Shown: positions 1 through 8,855, counted from the first letter of the stretch. The stretch is 63,007 nt of DNA from an uncultured Sphingomonas sp. (GCA_913776255.1 CAJYLV010000043.1:1-63007), one strand, 5' to 3'. The notes: generated from the sequence alone by a model not told the origin. Program-made: numbers and translations.

Positions 1-2
1 TG

Positions 3-1103
3 CCCGCGTTCGGCGTGTTCTCGGAGGTCGTCTCGACCTTCTCGGGCAAGCGGCTGTTCGGCTATACGTCGATGGTCTACGCGCTGATCGTCATCTGCAT
101 CCTGTCGTACCTGGTGTGGCTGCACCACTTCTTCACGATGGGCTCGGGCGCCAGCGTCAACAGCTTCTTCGGCATCACGACGATGATCATCTCGATCCCG
201 ACGGGCGCGAAGATCTTCAACTGGCTGTTCACGATGTACCGCGGGCGGATCCGCTTCGAACTGCCGATGATGTGGGCGGTCGCGTTCATGCTGACCTTCG
301 TCATCGGCGGGATGACCGGCGTGATGCTGGCGGTGCCGCCGGCCGACTTCCAGTTTCACAATTCGCTGTTCCTGATCGCGCACTTCCACAACGTCATCAT
401 CGGCGGCGTGCTGTTCGGGATGTTCGCGGGCGTCAATTACTGGTGGCCGAAGGCGTTCGGGTTCAAGCTCGACAAATTCTGGGGCACGATCAGCTTCTGG
501 TGCTGGGTCGTCGGCTTCTGGGTCGCGTTCACCCCGCTCTACGTGCTGGGGCTGATGGGCGTCACCCGCCGCCTGCGCGCGTTCGAGGACCCGTCGCTGC
601 AGATCTGGTTCGTGATCGCCGCCATCGGCGCGCTGATCATCGCCGCCGGCATCGGCGCCATGCTGATGCAATTCTACGTCAGCATCCGTGACCGCGAGAA
701 GCTGCGCGACGTCACCGGCGATCCGTGGAACGGGCGCACGCTGGAATGGGCGACCTCGTCGCCGCCGCCGGCCTATAACTTCGCCTTCTCGCCGGTCGTC
801 CACGATCTCGACGCCTGGCACGACATGAAGTCGAAGAAGGCCGAGCGTCCGACCACCGGCTTCCGCGCGATCCACATGCCGAAGAACACCGGCGCCGGGG
901 TGATCCTCGCCGGGCTGTCGACGGTCTTCGGCGTGGCGATGATCTGGTACATCTGGTGGCTGGCGGCGGTGGCGTTCGTCGCGCTGATCGCGACCGCGAT
1001 CGGGCACACCTTCAACTATGACCGCGACTTCCACATTCCCGCCGAGGAGGTCGTCAACAGCGAAGATGCGCGCACCCGTGCGCTCCAGCAGGCGGGGGTG
1101 TGA
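3..1103 (+). CDS. cyoB: Cytochrome bo ubiquinol oxidase subunit I, 3' part
   Basis: Catalytic heme-copper subunit of the cytochrome bo3 quinol oxidase, an inner-membrane proton pump that oxidises ubiquinol and reduces oxygen. Only the last 366 residues are in the window; the family is about 660 long and the gene begins upstream. Visible hallmarks are the CuB histidine pair in WLHHFFTMG, the [17 protein letters not shown] segment, and the heme-ligand stretch [13 protein letters not shown]. The loop carrying the crosslinked His-Tyr lies before the window. Several hydrophobic helices follow and the polar C-terminal tail is normal. It is followed by cyoC within a few bases, then cyoD and a SURF1 gene, so this is the end of a cyo operon. 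Confident call; the 5' end is unknown. Confidence 0.97.
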   Translation, partial: PAFGVFSEVVSTFSGKRLFGYTSMVYALIVICILSYLVWLHHFFTMGSGASVNSFFGITTMIISIPTGAKIFNWLFTMYRGRIRFELPMMWAVAFMLTFVIGGMTGVMLAVPPADFQFHNSLFLIAHFHNVIIGGVLFGMFAGVNYWWPKAFGFKLDKFWGTISFWCWVVGFWVAFTPLYVLGLMGVTRRLRAFEDPSLQIWFVIAAIGALIIAAGIGAMLMQFYVSIRDREKLRDVTGDPWNGRTLEWATSSPPPAYNFAFSPVVHDLDAWHDMKSKKAERPTTGFRAIHMPKNTGAGVILAGLSTVFGVAMIWYIWWLAAVAFVALIATAIGHTFNYDRDFHIPAEEVVNSEDARTRALQQAGV

Positions 1104-1108
1104 GCGAG

Positions 1109-1741
1109 ATGAGCACGACGACGCAGACGGCCCCGGGCACCGCGGCCCCGTCCTATTACGATCTGGACGAGCACGAGCATCCGCCCGGCGCCAGCACGAT
1201 GCTGGGCTTCTGGCTGTACCTGATGAGCGACTGCCTCATCTTCGCGATGCTGTTCGCGGCATACGGCGTGTACGGCGGCAGCTATGCCGGCGGACCCGGG
1301 CCCAAGGAGCTGTTCGAGCTGCCGCTGGTCGCGGTGAACACGACCGCGCTGCTGCTGTCGTCGATCACCTATGGCTTCGCGATGATCAACGCCGACGAGC
1401 AGAACAAGGCCGCGACGCTGCGCTGGCTCGCGATCACCGGCGTGTTCGGCGCGGCGTTCCTGTCGATCGAGCTGTATGAGTTCAGCAACCTGATCCACGA
1501 GGGCGCGGGGCCGTGGCGCTCGGCGTTCCTGTCGTCGTTCTTCACCTTGGTCGGCACGCACGGGCTGCACGTCACCTTCGGCATCATCTGGCTGGTGACG
1601 CTGATGGTGCAGGTCGCGCGCCGTGGACTGGAGCCGGCCAATCTGCGCCGCCTGCAATGCCTGTCGCTGTTCTGGCACTTCCTCGACGTCATCTGGATCG
1701 GCGTCTTCACCTTCGTCTATCTGCTGGGAGTGCTCCGCTGA
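1109..1741 (+). CDS. cyoC: Cytochrome bo ubiquinol oxidase subunit III
   Basis: Subunit III of the bo3 quinol oxidase, a five-helix membrane protein that stabilises subunit I. The 210-residue product shows the family core GFWLYLMSDCLIFAMLFAAYGVY and, near the C-terminus, a LVGTHGLHVTFGIIWL helix and a FWHFLDVIWIGVFTFVYLLG end. I place the start at ATG 1109; a GTG at 1100 overlapping the cyoB stop is the alternative. The stop overlaps the cyoD start (ATGA), pointing to translational coupling. Confidence 0.96.
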   Translation: MSTTTQTAPGTAAPSYYDLDEHEHPPGASTMLGFWLYLMSDCLIFAMLFAAYGVYGGSYAGGPGPKELFELPLVAVNTTALLLSSITYGFAMINADEQNKAATLRWLAITGVFGAAFLSIELYEFSNLIHEGAGPWRSAFLSSFFTLVGTHGLHVTFGIIWLVTLMVQVARRGLEPANLRRLQCLSLFWHFLDVIWIGVFTFVYLLGVLR

Positions 1742-2169
1742 TGAGCGCCGATACGCACGGCCACGGCCAGACCCACGATCACGGGCATGGGCACGATCAC
1801 GGCCACCACGACGCGCACGACCATCACGGCGGTGCCGCGCACGGCTCGCGCCGCGAGTACTGGATCGGCTTCCTCCTCTCGGTGCTGCTGACCGCGCCGG
1901 CCTTCGGGCTGGTAATGACGGGCGTGATCTCCGATCCGCGCGTCACCGCCGGGATCGTGATGGCGCTGGCGATGGTGCAGATCGTGGTCCACATGATCTA
2001 CTTTCTGCACATGAACACCAAGTCCGAGAACGGCTGGACGATGCTGGCGCTGATCTTCACCGCGATCATCGTGCTGATCGTGATCGCCGGGTCGCTGTGG
2101 GTCATGTACCACATGAACCTCAACATGATGCCGGGCATGGGCGGAGAGATGTCGAGCGGCGGCATGTGA
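1741..2169 (+). CDS. cyoD: Cytochrome bo ubiquinol oxidase subunit IV with His-rich N-terminus
   Basis: Small subunit IV of the bo3 oxidase, thought to help assembly of the CuB site. The 142-residue protein has the usual three helices (starting near GFLLSVLLTAPAFGLVM, and including VHMIYFLHMNTKSENGW). The first 35 residues are unusual: about 13 histidines mixed with Asp and Gly, a composition typical of metal-binding tails. The C-terminus is Met-rich (NLNMMPGMGGEMSSGGM), another possible copper ligand set. Family members usually have a short polar N-terminus, so the His tract is an extension. It overlaps cyoC by one base at its start and SURF1 by one base at its end. Confidence 0.95.
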   Translation: MSADTHGHGQTHDHGHGHDHGHHDAHDHHGGAAHGSRREYWIGFLLSVLLTAPAFGLVMTGVISDPRVTAGIVMALAMVQIVVHMIYFLHMNTKSENGWTMLALIFTAIIVLIVIAGSLWVMYHMNLNMMPGMGGEMSSGGM

Positions 2170-2858
2170 TGCGCGCGCGCTGGGCCCTTGCCGGCGTCGC
2201 GCTGCTGCTCGCGGCGGTGCTGGCGGGGCTCGGCGTGTGGCAGGTCGAGCGGCGCGCGTGGAAGCTCGCGCTGATCGACCGCGTCGAGGCGCGGCTCGCT
2301 GCCCCGGCGCAACCCGCCCCGCCGCGCGCGCGCTGGGCGCGGATCACCGACGACGACGCCTATGCCCGCGTCACCGCCACCGGCACGTGGCGCGCGGCCC
2401 CGCCGGTGTTCACGCAGGCGGTCACCGATTTAGGCGCAGGCTATTGGGTGCTCTCCCCGCTCGATACCGAGGACGGCACGATCCTCGTCAACCGCGGCTT
2501 CGTGCCGACCGAGGCGCGCAAGACGATCGCGCCGCCGCACGGCCCGGCGCACGTCACCGGCCTGCTGCGCGTCACCGAGCCCGACGGCGGTTTCCTGCGC
2601 GACAACGACCCCGCCGACGACCGCTGGTATTCGCGCGACACCGCCGCAATCGCCCGCGCGCGCCGGCTCGGCCCGGTCGCGCCCTATTTCATCGACGCCG
2701 AGGCCACGCCGGGCGTGCCATGGCCGCGCGGCGGGCTGACGGTGGTGCGGTTCCGCAACAACCACCTCGTCTACGCGCTGACATGGTTCGGGCTCGCGGC
2801 GATGATGGCGTATTTCGCATGGCGCATCGCGCGCGGGCGCGGCGAGGCGAGCGGCTAG
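2169..2858 (+). CDS. SURF1 family cytochrome oxidase biogenesis protein
   Basis: SURF1-type membrane protein, a factor for heme-copper oxidase assembly (heme a insertion in aa3 oxidases; a homologue is commonly the last gene of alphaproteobacterial cyo operons). The 229-residue product has the expected hairpin topology: an N-terminal helix at about residues 5-24, a large periplasmic domain, and a C-terminal helix at about 200-220. Family motifs include GVWQVERRAWKLALI at the start and ILVNRGFVP in the middle. ATG 2169 shares one base with the cyoD stop, so it is translated with the oxidase genes. Confidence 0.92.
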   Translation: MRARWALAGVALLLAAVLAGLGVWQVERRAWKLALIDRVEARLAAPAQPAPPRARWARITDDDAYARVTATGTWRAAPPVFTQAVTDLGAGYWVLSPLDTEDGTILVNRGFVPTEARKTIAPPHGPAHVTGLLRVTEPDGGFLRDNDPADDRWYSRDTAAIARARRLGPVAPYFIDAEATPGVPWPRGGLTVVRFRNNHLVYALTWFGLAAMMAYFAWRIARGRGEASG

Positions 2859-3068
2859 CGAGGTCTTGCGCCGGCAAGTGGGGCGCAGTGCCCGATGCGC
2901 GGCTGTCCTACATGCGGGATTTTCCGCTAGGCTCGCGCGCGTCCTGCCGCGCCGCCGCGCGCCCGGCGGCGGCTGCGCGGCGGTTATGCGCAAACTTCGC
3001 CAACTTCGCCGCGTCGCGGTCGATCTCCGCGATAGCGCTCCCGCCCCGTTCCGCCCTAAGGAGCCGAC

Positions 3069-4367
3069 ATGCCCGCCTCTGACATCATCGCCGGAACCGG
3101 GCTGCGCGAGGACGCCGGGCGGCGCAACGTGCGGCTGCTGTCGATCCTGCGCTGGCTGGCGGTCGGCGGGCAGCTCGCGACGATCCTGTTCGTCCATTTC
3201 GTCGTCGGCGTGCACCTGCCGCTGGTGCCGATGCTCGGCGCGGTCGCGGTGCTGGTCGCGCTCAACCTGGCGATCGCGCAGATCGTCGGGCGGCGGCCGA
3301 TCACCTATGGCGCGCTGTTCGCGACGTTGCTGGTCGACGTCGCGTGCCTGACGACGCAGCTGTATCTCAGCGGCGGGGTCGGCAATCCGTTCGTCACGCT
3401 CTTTCTACTTCAGGTCGTGATCGCCGCCCTGCTGCTGCGCGATTACGCGAGCTGGGCGATGGTCGCGCTCAGCAGCGCGGTGTTCGCGTGGCTGGCGCAT
3501 GCCGCGCCGCCGTTCGCGCTGCCGCGCGGCTGGGCCTCGACGCTGTCGACGCCGTATATCGCGGGAAGCTGGTTCAATTTCACGCTCACTGCGACGCTGC
3601 TCGCGCTGTTCGTCACGCGGATCGTCCGCAACGTCTCGGAGCATGATGCACGGCTCGCCGCGCTCCGCCAGCGCGCCGCCGAGGAGGAACATATCGTCCG
3701 CATGGGGTTGCTCGCCAGCGGCGCGGCGCACGAATTGGGCACGCCGCTGTCGTCGATCGCGGTGATGCTCGGCGACTGGCGGCGCGAGCCCGCGATCGCC
3801 GGTTCGCCCGCGCTGCTCGCCGATCTCGACGACATGCGCACCGAGGTGACGCGCTGCAAGGACATCCTCAGCCAGGTGCTGCTCGCCTCGGGCGAGGTGC
3901 GCGGGATAGGGCCGGTGCGCACCACGCTCAAGACCTTCCTGTCGGGGATCGTCGGCGACTGGCGCGGCAAGACGCAGGTCGCCGCCGCCTACGAACATCT
4001 GATGACCGGCGACCCGCGGATCGTCGCCGACAAGGCGCTGGCGCAGACGATCACCAACCTGCTCGACAATGCGCTGGAGGCGGGCGGGCGCACGATCGCT
4101 TTGTGTGCGTGGTGGGACGGCGACCGGCTGGTGCTGTCGGTGCGCGACGACGGGCGCGGCTTCGCGCCGGCGATCCTCGACGGGCTCGGCAAGCCTTATA
4201 TGAGCACCAAGGCGCGGCGCGGCGCGGGGCTGGGGCTGTTCCTCGCGGTCAACGTCTTGCGGACGCTGGGCGGCACCGTGTCGGCGCGCAATCGCGAGGG
4301 CGGCGGGGGCGAGGTGACGCTGACGCTGCCGATCGCGGCGATCTCGATCCCGGAGGAGGGCGCATGA
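3069..4367 (+). CDS. regB: Redox-sensing histidine kinase RegB/PrrB/ActS type
   Basis: Membrane sensor kinase of the global RegB-RegA redox system. Six hydrophobic segments fill roughly residues 20-185. The quinone-binding heptapeptide GGVGNPF is at 102-108. The H-box GAAHELGTPLSSIAVMLGDW contains the phospho-accepting His221. Cys263 in TRCKDIL sits where the redox-active cysteine of Rhodobacter RegB is expected. The ATPase boxes are present: N-box TNLLDNALEAGG near 329-340, DDGRGF 360-365, GAGLGL 385-390. Length (432) fits the family. Known RegB proteins sense the ubiquinone pool and aerobic electron flow, so a place next to the cyo genes is apt. The stop overlaps regA (ATGA). Confidence 0.95.
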   Translation: MPASDIIAGTGLREDAGRRNVRLLSILRWLAVGGQLATILFVHFVVGVHLPLVPMLGAVAVLVALNLAIAQIVGRRPITYGALFATLLVDVACLTTQLYLSGGVGNPFVTLFLLQVVIAALLLRDYASWAMVALSSAVFAWLAHAAPPFALPRGWASTLSTPYIAGSWFNFTLTATLLALFVTRIVRNVSEHDARLAALRQRAAEEEHIVRMGLLASGAAHELGTPLSSIAVMLGDWRREPAIAGSPALLADLDDMRTEVTRCKDILSQVLLASGEVRGIGPVRTTLKTFLSGIVGDWRGKTQVAAAYEHLMTGDPRIVADKALAQTITNLLDNALEAGGRTIALCAWWDGDRLVLSVRDDGRGFAPAILDGLGKPYMSTKARRGAGLGLFLAVNVLRTLGGTVSARNREGGGGEVTLTLPIAAISIPEEGA

Positions 4368-4894
4368 GCGAGCGGCGGCTGCTGATCGTCGAGGATGACG
4401 AGGTGTTCGCGCGCACGCTGGCGCGCTCGTTCGAGCGGCGCGGCTATCAGGTGCGCGCGATCACCGATCCCGACGATCTCGACGCGGCGGTCGCGGCGCT
4501 GAAACCCGATCATGCGGTGGTCGACCTGCGGCTTGGCAATGCGTCCGGATTGGCGTGCGTCGCGCGGCTGCATGCGCGTGACGCGCAGATGCGGATCGTG
4601 GTGCTGACCGGCTTCGCCAGCATCGCCACCGCGGTCGAGGCGGTGAAGCTGGGCGCGACCAATTACCTGTCGAAGCCGGCCAATTCGGACGACATCGAGG
4701 CGGCGTTCCAGGCGAGCGGCGAGGGGGACGCCAGCGTCGAGCTGGTCGCGCCGCCGACGTCGCTGCGCACGCTGGAATGGGAGCATATCCACCAGACGCT
4801 GGCGGATTGCGGGTTCAACGTCTCGGAGGCGGCGCGGCGGCTGGGGATGCACCGCCGCACGCTGGCGCGGAAGCTCGGCAAGCGGCATCTGTGA
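4364..4894 (+). CDS. regA: Response regulator RegA/PrrA/ActR type
   Basis: DNA-binding partner of RegB. The 176-residue protein has a receiver domain with the acidic pair near residues 11-12, phospho-acceptor Asp54 (VVDLRLG) and Lys104 (LSKPA), then a short linker and a C-terminal Fis-like helix-turn-helix (NVSEAARRLGMHRRTLARKL). Family members are about 180 residues. In other alphaproteobacteria this regulator controls oxidases, photosynthesis, nitrogen and carbon fixation genes; here the nearest likely targets are the cyo genes and the caa3 operon at 8.8 kb (inference). The start is ATG 4364, preceded by a GGAGGAGG ribosome site inside regB. Confidence 0.95.
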   Translation: MSERRLLIVEDDEVFARTLARSFERRGYQVRAITDPDDLDAAVAALKPDHAVVDLRLGNASGLACVARLHARDAQMRIVVLTGFASIATAVEAVKLGATNYLSKPANSDDIEAAFQASGEGDASVELVAPPTSLRTLEWEHIHQTLADCGFNVSEAARRLGMHRRTLARKLGKRHL

Positions 4895-4899
4895 CGCGC

Positions 4900-5030
4900 C
4901 GTCGCCCCCTGCGGAGGCGGGGGCCTATGGCTGTGTCGTGCTGCGCGAGGCTGACACACGCGCGATCCCCGCGGGTCAGATTGTTCGCGACATTCGACAG
5001 ACATGGGCCCCTGCCTGCGCAGGGGCGACG
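4900..5030. repeat. Paired palindromic repeat, family D-like
   Basis: Two imperfect arms, 4900-4929 and 5002-5030, are reverse complements of each other and each is itself palindromic (CGCCCCTGC / GCAGGGGCG). The pair fills the gap between regA and the convergent glutaredoxin-fusion gene, where a strong hairpin could also end transcription from both sides (inference). Confidence 0.75.
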
Positions 5031-5031
5031 G

Positions 5032-5775
5032 TTATGCGAAGGCCATCCATAGCGCCATCGCGATCATCATGAAGTTCTCGGTCAGCGACACGAACCCCAG
5101 CGGCACGCGCGTCGCGCCGCCGACGCAGGCGCATTTCAGTTCGCGCTTGTCGATATAGACCGCCTTGAACACCGACACCGCGCCGACCGACCCGATGAAC
5201 AGCGCGAGCGGCACCGACAGCCAGTCCGCGACATGTGCGGTCATCAGCACCCCCGCCAGCCCCTCGGCGAACGGATAGACATAGCCGTAGCGCACCCAGC
5301 GCTTCGCCAGCAGGTCGTAATTGAGGAACATCGTCGAGAAGGTCTCGACATCCTGCAGCTTGAGCAGCGCGAGCACGCACATGCTGAACGCGATGAACCA
5401 TTCGGCGGCGCGCAGCGTCAGCGGCGTCCCGAACGCCGCGGTGCTTGCCGCCAGCGCCATCAGCGCGGTCATCGCGAACACCGCCAGCACCGGGCGATAG
5501 CTCGTTTCGCCGGGCGCGGGCACGTGGAGGCCGAAGGAGCGGCGCAGATCGTCATAGCCGCCGATCCGCTCGCCGTCGATGAACGTCTGCGGCGTGGTCT
5601 TGACGCCATGCTCGGCCTTGAAGGCGTCGGTTTCCTCGCGGGTGCGCAGCCACTGGTCGTCGACCGTAAAGCCGCGCCGCTGCAACAGGTCCTTCGCCTT
5701 CACGCCATAAGGGCAGGTGTGCGTCGGCATCACCATCCGGTACAGCGTGGCGCGCTTCTCGGTCGTCTTGGTCAT
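5032..5775 (-). CDS. Glutaredoxin-MauE/DoxX-like fusion membrane protein
   Basis: Two-part protein of 247 residues. Residues 8-85 form a glutaredoxin-like domain with the redox motif CPYG (first Cys at 21) and the substrate-loop TTPQTFIDGERIGGYDDL. From about residue 95 on come four to five hydrophobic helices resembling MauE/DoxX redox-associated membrane proteins, with a CACVGG motif (Cys-x-Cys) in the last loop. A thiol-disulfide or electron-transfer role at the inner membrane is plausible, with the glutaredoxin part probably cytoplasmic (inference). I start at ATG 5775 (MTKTTEK), because the longer reading frame upstream is made of repeat sequence. No mau genes are nearby. Confidence 0.8.
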   Translation of the reverse strand: MTKTTEKRATLYRMVMPTHTCPYGVKAKDLLQRRGFTVDDQWLRTREETDAFKAEHGVKTTPQTFIDGERIGGYDDLRRSFGLHVPAPGETSYRPVLAVFAMTALMALAASTAAFGTPLTLRAAEWFIAFSMCVLALLKLQDVETFSTMFLNYDLLAKRWVRYGYVYPFAEGLAGVLMTAHVADWLSVPLALFIGSVGAVSVFKAVYIDKRELKCACVGGATRVPLGFVSLTENFMMIAMALWMAFA

Positions 5776-5799
5776 GCGACGAAGATAGGCGCACCTGCC

Positions 5800-5873
5800 G
5801 TCATTGCGAGCGCGGCGAAGCAATCCAGCGTCCCACACGCCGCCCCGGATTGCGTCGCTGCGCTCGCAATGAC
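5800..5873. repeat. Paired palindromic repeat, family C
   Basis: Left arm 5800-5828 reads GTCATTGCGAGCGCGGCGAA followed by GCAATCCAG; the right arm 5845-5873 is its reverse complement with about three mismatches. The spacer is 16 bases. The same 29-base unit occurs at 37,860-37,934. It sits in the gap between two reverse-strand genes. Confidence 0.85.
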
Positions 5874-5881
5874 GCGGCGGG

Positions 5882-6889
5882 TCATCCCCCGAGAATGCGC
5901 CGGTAGAGCGCGATATAGTCGTCGGCCATCCGCGCGACGCTGAACCGCTCGGCCACCGCGCGGCGGCAGGCGGCGCGGTCGATCTCGCCCGCGCGGTCGA
6001 TCGCCGCGACCGCCTCTTCGGGCGTATCGACCAGAAAGCCGGTGACGCCGTGCTCGATCAGCTCGGGCATCGCGCCGCGGCGGGCGGCGATCACCGGCGT
6101 CCCGCACGCCATCGCCTCGATCACCGACAGCCCGAACGGCTCGTCGAAGTTGATGAGGTGGAGCAACGCGCGCGCGCTGCCGAGCGCCGCCACGCGTGCC
6201 TCGCCGCCGACCGCGCCGTGATAGCGGATGCGCTCGTCGAGCGCGGGCGCGACCGCGCGGTCATGATAGCCCTGATCCTGCACGATCCCGTAGAGGTTCA
6301 GCGCACGCCCCGCCGCGCGCGCCGTCGCGATCGCCTCCGCCGCCCCCTTGTCGGGATGCAGCCGGCCGAAGAACAGCAAATCGTCGCTGCCGACGGGATC
6401 GAAGCGGAAATCGTCGAGCGGGATGCCGTGGTGGATCGTCGCGGCATAGCGCAGGTCGGGGTGCCGGTCGGCATCGCTGATCGCGACATAATGCACGCGA
6501 TCCTGAAACGGCGCGTACATCGGCAGGATGCGGTCCGAGGAAAAGCCGTGGATCGTCGTCACCAGCGGCGTGTCGACCAGCGGCGCGAAGGCATGCGCCG
6601 GAAAATCGGCCTGGTTGTGGATCAGGTCGAACCGGCTGGCCTGCGCGAACAGGTGGCTGAGATGGCGGTATTCCCACACCTTCGCGTCGATCGCGGGATC
6701 TTCCGAATAAGGCGCGGGGACGACGCCGTCGAGCGTGGCGGCGGTGATGCTGTCGAGCGTCGCGAACAGGGTGACGTCGACGCCGCGCGCGACCAGCGCC
6801 TCAGTCAGCAGATGCGTCACCAGCTCCCACGGGCCATAATGACGCGGCGGGGTGCGCCACGCGATCGGGGCGAGCATGGCGATCTTCAT
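5882..6889 (-). CDS. Glycosyltransferase family 4 protein
   Basis: GT-B fold retaining glycosyltransferase, 335 residues, cytoplasmic or membrane-associated. The N-terminal half begins MKIAMLAPIAWRTPPRHYGP, a glycine/proline acceptor-side loop common in GT4 enzymes. The C-terminal half carries LLFFGRLHPDKG and the donor-binding E-x7-E type motif in DEPFGLSVIEAMACGTPVIA. The donor and acceptor cannot be told from sequence. It lies 72 bases downstream of a GH13 glucosidase on the same strand, so a role in glucan or compatible-solute sugar metabolism is possible, but exopolysaccharide or lipid glycosylation fits as well. Confidence 0.88.
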   Translation of the reverse strand: MKIAMLAPIAWRTPPRHYGPWELVTHLLTEALVARGVDVTLFATLDSITAATLDGVVPAPYSEDPAIDAKVWEYRHLSHLFAQASRFDLIHNQADFPAHAFAPLVDTPLVTTIHGFSSDRILPMYAPFQDRVHYVAISDADRHPDLRYAATIHHGIPLDDFRFDPVGSDDLLFFGRLHPDKGAAEAIATARAAGRALNLYGIVQDQGYHDRAVAPALDERIRYHGAVGGEARVAALGSARALLHLINFDEPFGLSVIEAMACGTPVIAARRGAMPELIEHGVTGFLVDTPEEAVAAIDRAGEIDRAACRRAVAERFSVARMADDYIALYRRILGG

Positions 6890-6961
6890 CGGCGATGGTC
6901 CTTGGTCATGGCGTGCCTGTCGGCGTGAGAGCGTGTCCCGGCGGCGCGGGCCGGGGGACGA

Positions 6962-8527
6962 TTAGCGGAAGATCACGCCTTCGTCGCCGCGCAGCTGATC
7001 GGCGGGCGGTTCGTTCAATGTCGACAGCAGCACCGCGCCCCCGAACGGCAGCGGGCGCGGCTCCTGCGTGAGGTTGAGCGCCACGCGCAGCACCTCGACG
7101 CCATGCCGGCGCTCATAGGCCAGCACGCCGTCCGCGGCCTCCAGCAGCCGGAAGTCACCGACCGCCAGCGCCGGATGCGCGCGCCGCAGCGCCAGCAGCC
7201 GCCGGTACAGCGTCAGCATCGACCCGGCGTCCTGCTCCTGCGCGGCGACGTTGCGCGTCGGCCAGTCGGGGTTGAGCGGCAGCCACGGCGCGACAGTCGA
7301 GAAGCCCGCGAAGGGCGAGGCGTCCCACGGCATCGGCGTGCGCGAGCGGTCGCGGCCGATGCCGATGCCGGGCTGGCGAAGCTCCTGCGGATCGCGGACC
7401 CGATCGGCCGGAATGTCGACCTGACCGATGCCGAGCTCGTCGCCCTGAAACAGCGTCGGCGTGCCGCGCAAGGTGAGCAGCAGCATCGCCGCGACCCGCG
7501 CCTGCGCCTCGCCGATCCGCGCGGCGATCCGTGGCGCGTCGTGGCTGCCGATCACCCAATTGGGCCAGCCGTGCGGGGGCAGGCTGGCCTCATAGGCGGC
7601 AATCATGTCGCGCAGCGTCTCGGCATTCCACGCATTCTCGATCAGCTGGAAGTTGAAGGGCAGATGGACCTGTGGCTTGTCTGGGGTGCCGTACCAGCGC
7701 GCGTGGCGATCGTTGGGGAGGAAGATCTCGCCGATCAGCACGCGATCTCCATAGCTGTCGGCAAGCGCGCGCATCTCGGCGGCGATCGCATGCGCCTCGG
7801 GCTGGTCGGTCGAATGTTGCTGGATCAGCCGGTCGCGTTCGGTGATGCCCGGGCGCCAATAGGGGTTCACCGGATTGTCGGGGAAGCCCTCGGCCTTCAC
7901 GATGTGCCACAACACGTCGATGCGGAACCCGTCGACGCCGCGATCGAACCAGAAGCGCATCGCATCCAGCATCGCCGCCTTGAGTTCGGGGTTGCGCCAG
8001 TTGAGGTCGGGTTGCTGTTTGAGGAAGGCGTGGAGGTAATATTGCCCGCTTGGGGCGTCATATTCCCATGCCGAGCCGCCGAAATCGCTGATCCAATTGT
8101 TCGGCGGACCGCCGCCGGGTGCCGGATCGCGCCAGATGTACCAGTCGCGCTTCGGGCTGTCGCGCCCGGAGCGGCTCTCGACGAACCACGGGTGCTGGTC
8201 GGAACTGTGATTGGGGACGAAATCGAGCAGCAGCTTCAGCCCGCGCGCGTGGATCGCGGCGAGCAGCCGGTCGAAGGCGGCGAGATCGCCGAACAGCGGC
8301 TCGATGCCGCAATAGTCGGCGACGTCGTAACCGAAGTCGGCCATCGGCGACGGGAAGACCGGCGACAGCCAGATCGCGTCGACGCCGAGCGCGGCGACAT
8401 GGTCGAGCCGCCGCTCGATCCCGGCGAGATCGCCGACGCCGTCGCCGTCGCTGTCCTGAAAGGAACGCGGGTAGATCTGGTAGACGGTGCCGCGTTCCCA
8501 CCATGGGTGATCGTTTCGCTCGGTCAT
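6962..8527 (-). CDS. GH13 alpha-glucosidase (alpha-amylase family)
   Basis: Hydrolyses alpha-glucosidic bonds of maltose-type sugars or sucrose. The 521-residue protein opens with the GH13 oligosaccharidase pattern (WWERGTVYQIYPRSFQDSDG). Region I is DFVPNHSS. The catalytic triad is visible: nucleophile Asp204 in GFRIDVLW, acid/base Glu267 in VLIGEIFLP, and Asp330 in IGSHDAPR. The last motif has Ser where many family members have Asn (NHD), a mild variation. No signal peptide is seen, so it is probably cytoplasmic. I prefer ATG 8527 (MTERNDHPWW); an upstream in-frame start at 8596 would add residues encoded by a repeat element. Exact substrate unresolved. Confidence 0.92.
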   Translation of the reverse strand: MTERNDHPWWERGTVYQIYPRSFQDSDGDGVGDLAGIERRLDHVAALGVDAIWLSPVFPSPMADFGYDVADYCGIEPLFGDLAAFDRLLAAIHARGLKLLLDFVPNHSSDQHPWFVESRSGRDSPKRDWYIWRDPAPGGGPPNNWISDFGGSAWEYDAPSGQYYLHAFLKQQPDLNWRNPELKAAMLDAMRFWFDRGVDGFRIDVLWHIVKAEGFPDNPVNPYWRPGITERDRLIQQHSTDQPEAHAIAAEMRALADSYGDRVLIGEIFLPNDRHARWYGTPDKPQVHLPFNFQLIENAWNAETLRDMIAAYEASLPPHGWPNWVIGSHDAPRIAARIGEAQARVAAMLLLTLRGTPTLFQGDELGIGQVDIPADRVRDPQELRQPGIGIGRDRSRTPMPWDASPFAGFSTVAPWLPLNPDWPTRNVAAQEQDAGSMLTLYRRLLALRRAHPALAVGDFRLLEAADGVLAYERRHGVEVLRVALNLTQEPRPLPFGGAVLLSTLNEPPADQLRGDEGVIFR

Positions 8528-8855
8528 CACGGGCGGTAACGGCGGGGCGGGGGATGCGATCCCGCTGGCGGGGCGTCGTTCCGCCCCCTTCGTCATTCCC
8601 GCGGAGGCGGGAATCCAGAACCTCGGACGTTGCGGTCATTACGAAGACCTGCGCGTCTGGATTCCCGCCTTCGCGGGAATGACGGGTGGGCGGGGGAGGC
8701 AGCAACATAACGTCACCGTCGATACAGGAACAAACCGCCTGCCCGGCCCTTAACGTAGGATAGGGCAGGGGGCGGCAATTTTCGGTTCGGGGCGACAATC
8801 CGCATTTACGACATTCGGCAGCGAGGCGGCGTGGCTCGCCGGGCTGACGGGCTGG
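8528..8855. other. Intergenic region between divergent GH13 and oxidase genes
   Basis: About 330 bases between the GH13 start and the first ATG of coxB. It holds the family A repeat pair (8591-8684) and, from about 8790 on, sequence that reads in frame like the missing N-terminus of CoxB. Promoters for both directions should lie here, but I cannot pick convincing -35/-10 boxes. Confidence 0.5.
8591..8684. repeat. Paired palindromic repeat, family A
   Basis: Arms 8591-8619 and 8656-8684 are 29-base reverse complements with one mismatch. Each arm is itself a small palindrome built on ATTCCCGC / GCGGGAAT with a CCAGA tail. The spacer is 36 bases. Related copies lie at 12,734 (inside ctaG) and 40,406. 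Confidence 0.9.
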
